Below the pieces are notes generated by a model that was not told where the DNA came from, searched no databases, and saw nothing but the letters and a program-made list of their open reading frames with translations. This document shows, in pieces, positions 62,111 to 64,000 of a stretch of 64,000 bases of DNA (position 1 is the stretch's first letter; each line of letters begins with the position of its first letter). The DNA is from Gluconobacter oxydans. Its GTDB lineage: Bacteria > Pseudomonadota > Alphaproteobacteria > Acetobacterales > Acetobacteraceae. The stretch spans positions 155,529 to 219,528 of the forward strand of contig NZ_BJNM01000001.1 in NCBI RefSeq assembly GCF_006539685.1. Reading direction: 5' to 3'. A program made the translations under genes and the position numbers.

Positions 62111-63712
62111 TCAGGGAGTCTGAATCCGGTCTCGGGGCTGAAAACCGGAGGTCTCGGCAGGGAGCGTCAGGTTTTCGAACTGTTCCGGATGCTGGGACGC
62201 CGTGACGTCTCCAACCGGTTTCGGGTGGTGCAGGTTGTCGTATTGCAGCGGAGTGATCGAGAGGGTCTGGTCCATGGTCGGCAGATCCTTCACGTTCCAG
62301 CCGCCCCCAAGGCTGCGGATCAGGTCCACATCCGCGTGATACAGCCGGGTTGCGACCTCAACCTGATGGATGCGGCTTTCCAGCGTGTTTTCCTGGCTGA
62401 CGATGGCCTCAAGATAGGTGCCAACACCGCCCTGATAGAGCGTCATGGTCATGTTCTGCGTGGCGAGATTGGCCTTCACCGCCTGCTCCAGCGCCGCGTT
62501 TTCCTTCGTCAGACGCTCGGTGAGGGACAGACCGTCCTCCACTTCGCGAAACGCTGACAGAACCTTCATCCGATACGTATCGCGGGTCTCGCGATAGGCC
62601 GACCATGTTCTCTGAAGCTCCGCCCGGCGCAGCCCGCCATCGAACAGCGGCATGTGCAGGCTCGCTCCATAGGTCCACAGCGAGTTGGCAAGATTGGCCA
62701 GATCAAACCCGTTGGCTTCAAACCCGCCATTCAGCCTGAGCGCGATATGCGGATAGAACGCCGCACGCGCAATGCCGATCTCCCGGTTGGCCTGCGCCAT
62801 TTCACGCTCGGACGCCGCAATGTCCGGGCGACGCTGAAGCAGGGTTGAAGGCACGTTCGTCGGGATCGTCGGCTGGATGAAATGGAATTCCGGACTGGCA
62901 GGAATATGGAAGCTCGACGGCGACGTATTGGTCAGCACCGCGATCGCATGTTCCATGACCTGCCGCGCCGCCTGAATATCCAGCCGTGCAGCCTGCGTGG
63001 TGTAGAGCTGCGCCTGCGCCCGCGCCAGATCAAGGCGAGGGGCCGCCTGGTTCTGGACCTGATTTTCCGTAATCCTGACGGCACGCTCATAATACCCGAT
63101 GGACTGCTCATAAATCGCATCCTGCGCGTCATAACCGCGCAGCTGGATATAATCGCGGGCCAGTTCGGCCTGCGTGCTCAGACGCGCCATGGCGAAATCG
63201 GCGGCACGCTGCTGGGCAAACTGCTTCTGCGCCCGCACGCGGTTGCGGATGGACGACCAGAAATCAGGCTCCCACGACACCAGCCCCCCATAATCCTCGC
63301 TGGTCTGCGTCAGGGTTGCGCCATTGCGGAACAGCCGGTCGGCGGACTGCTTGTTGTCCGAAGCTCCCGCATCCAGACTGGCATGGGGCAGCAGTTCGGA
63401 CCGTGCTGCCACAACGAGCGAGCGCGCCTGAATGAAGCGTTCGGCTGCCGCCTGGATATCGCCGTTATCAGCCGTGGCCCGCGCTTCAAGATTATTCAGC
63501 AGCGGGTCCTGAAACATGGTCCACCAGTCAGCAGGCAGGGCCGTATCCGCAGGCGTCGCCACGGCAAAAGGCGCCTGTCCCTGCCAGCTTGAGGGGACGA
63601 CAAAGTTCGGGGTTTTGTAAGTCGGGGCCAGATCGCAGGCCGAGAGGCTGATCAGCGCAAGGGCTGATCCACCGGTGAGGACGAGGCGTCGGAAGGTGGC
63701 TGGGATCATCAT
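62111..63712 (-). CDS. NodT-family outer-membrane efflux lipoprotein
   Basis: A 533-residue OMF protein. A lipoprotein signal (LVLTGGSALALISLSAC, then DLAPTYKTP) is followed by two outer-membrane-efflux repeats with TolC-like helices: FVVPSSWQGQ, ADWWTMFQDPLLNNLEARA, LVSWEPDFWSSIRN, LLQRRPDIAASEREMAQANR, LHMPLFDGGLRRAE and YQGGVGTYLEAIVSQE. It forms the outer duct of a tripartite pump. The ATG overlaps the stop of the upstream adaptor gene (ATGA). The C-terminal 60 residues (after GGWNVKDL) are an extension. Confidence 0.94.
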   Translation of the reverse strand: MMIPATFRRLVLTGGSALALISLSACDLAPTYKTPNFVVPSSWQGQAPFAVATPADTALPADWWTMFQDPLLNNLEARATADNGDIQAAAERFIQARSLVVAARSELLPHASLDAGASDNKQSADRLFRNGATLTQTSEDYGGLVSWEPDFWSSIRNRVRAQKQFAQQRAADFAMARLSTQAELARDYIQLRGYDAQDAIYEQSIGYYERAVRITENQVQNQAAPRLDLARAQAQLYTTQAARLDIQAARQVMEHAIAVLTNTSPSSFHIPASPEFHFIQPTIPTNVPSTLLQRRPDIAASEREMAQANREIGIARAAFYPHIALRLNGGFEANGFDLANLANSLWTYGASLHMPLFDGGLRRAELQRTWSAYRETRDTYRMKVLSAFREVEDGLSLTERLTKENAALEQAVKANLATQNMTMTLYQGGVGTYLEAIVSQENTLESRIHQVEVATRLYHADVDLIRSLGGGWNVKDLPTMDQTLSITPLQYDNLHHPKPVGDVTASQHPEQFENLTLPAETSGFQPRDRIQTP

Positions 63713-64000
63713 TCGTCCCCGTCATTGTCGGAGGAGTCCGCGTCGGACGCGAAGCCGCTTTCATTATAGCCCCGCGCCGGGGTCACGACATGCACCACAT
63801 CGCCTTCCAGCAGGTCGGCAGGCGGATTGTTGATGAGCCGGTCGGTAGGCTTGAGACCGCTCAGGATTTCCGTCGAGCTGTCCGCCATGCGCCCAACCTG
63901 CACATTGACGTAATGGACATGGCTGGTGGCATCCACGACCGCGACCTGCATGCCCTTTTCCTCGAAAACGAGGCTGCCGCTCGGGATTTCATACAGATGG
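63709..64000 (-). CDS. RND efflux periplasmic adaptor, C-terminal end
   Basis: Only about 96 residues are in the window, and the gene continues past the right edge. The visible part (IPSGSLVFEEKGMQVAVVDA, VQVGRMADSSTEILSGLKPT, DRLINNPPADLLEGDVVHVV) is the membrane-proximal domain of an MFP/HlyD adaptor, with an acidic tail (SDADSSDNDGDE). It is translationally coupled to the OMF gene. The pump subunit presumably lies outside the window. Confidence 0.88.
   Translation of the reverse strand, partial: HLYEIPSGSLVFEEKGMQVAVVDATSHVHYVNVQVGRMADSSTEILSGLKPTDRLINNPPADLLEGDVVHVVTPARGYNESGFASDADSSDNDGDE

Overview
The window is about 60% G+C, densely coded chromosomal DNA from an alphaproteobacterium. 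It is most likely an acetic acid bacterium close to Gluconobacter. This rests on gene content and protein style: a membrane-anchored PQQ dehydrogenase of the glucose/quinate/inositol type, a type II NADH dehydrogenase, aldehyde dehydrogenases, TonB receptors and Hint-domain surface proteins. No phage, insertion sequence, CRISPR array or plasmid maintenance gene is visible. The only RNA gene found is a tRNA-Tyr.

Layout. 1-8.6 kb: partial Dyp-type peroxidase, PhnA-like protein, SulP anion transporter, SDR oxidoreductase, TonB receptor, a frameshifted MFS transporter and its LysR gene. 8.7-15.3 kb: two lipoprotein hydrolases (gamma-glutamyltransferase and a secretory-lipase-like protein), then a 1103-residue AIDA-repeat/Hint protein. 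15.4-20.6 kb: ArsC-like protein, GAF/Fis regulator, PQQ dehydrogenase and an outer-membrane protein. 20.6-26.2 kb: class V aminotransferase, Lrp regulator and APC permease; DUF4186; a membrane-anchored XseA-like protein; a lipoprotein. 26.3-34.6 kb: housekeeping genes gap-pgk, rpoH, rluD, TspO, ArsR/old yellow enzyme, rlmB and tRNA-Tyr. 34.7-37.2 kb: aldehyde dehydrogenase, HxlR regulator, tautomerase. 37.2-42.5 kb: a 1750-residue multidomain protein. 42.8-47.9 kb: lipoprotein, yellow/MRJP-like protein, ybaK, DUF2075 ATPase, and a triosephosphate isomerase/DeoR pair. 47.9-52.7 kb: circularly permuted ATP-grasp, alpha-E, transglutaminase and zinc metallopeptidase genes. 52.9-64 kb: second TonB receptor, NDH-2, second aldehyde dehydrogenase, pgm, an acyl-CoA-dehydrogenase-fold flavoprotein and the end of an RND efflux operon.

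How the genes work together. Periplasmic oxidation (PQQ dehydrogenase) and cytoplasmic NADH oxidation (NDH-2) would both feed the quinone pool. gap, pgk, pgm and a TIM serve sugar phosphate metabolism. The aldehyde dehydrogenases and old yellow enzyme handle reactive carbonyl and enone compounds, each next to a small repressor.

The most unusual content is (i) the 1750-residue fusion of lamin-tail, endonuclease/exonuclease/phosphatase, Hint and glycosyltransferase domains; (ii) the AIDA/Hint protein that shares its Hint domain; (iii) the divergent four-gene ATP-grasp/alpha-E/transglutaminase/metallopeptidase cluster; and (iv) the XseA-like protein that has a membrane anchor and lacks one catalytic aspartate. 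All calls were made by reading the sequence, without database searches. Domain boundaries are approximate.
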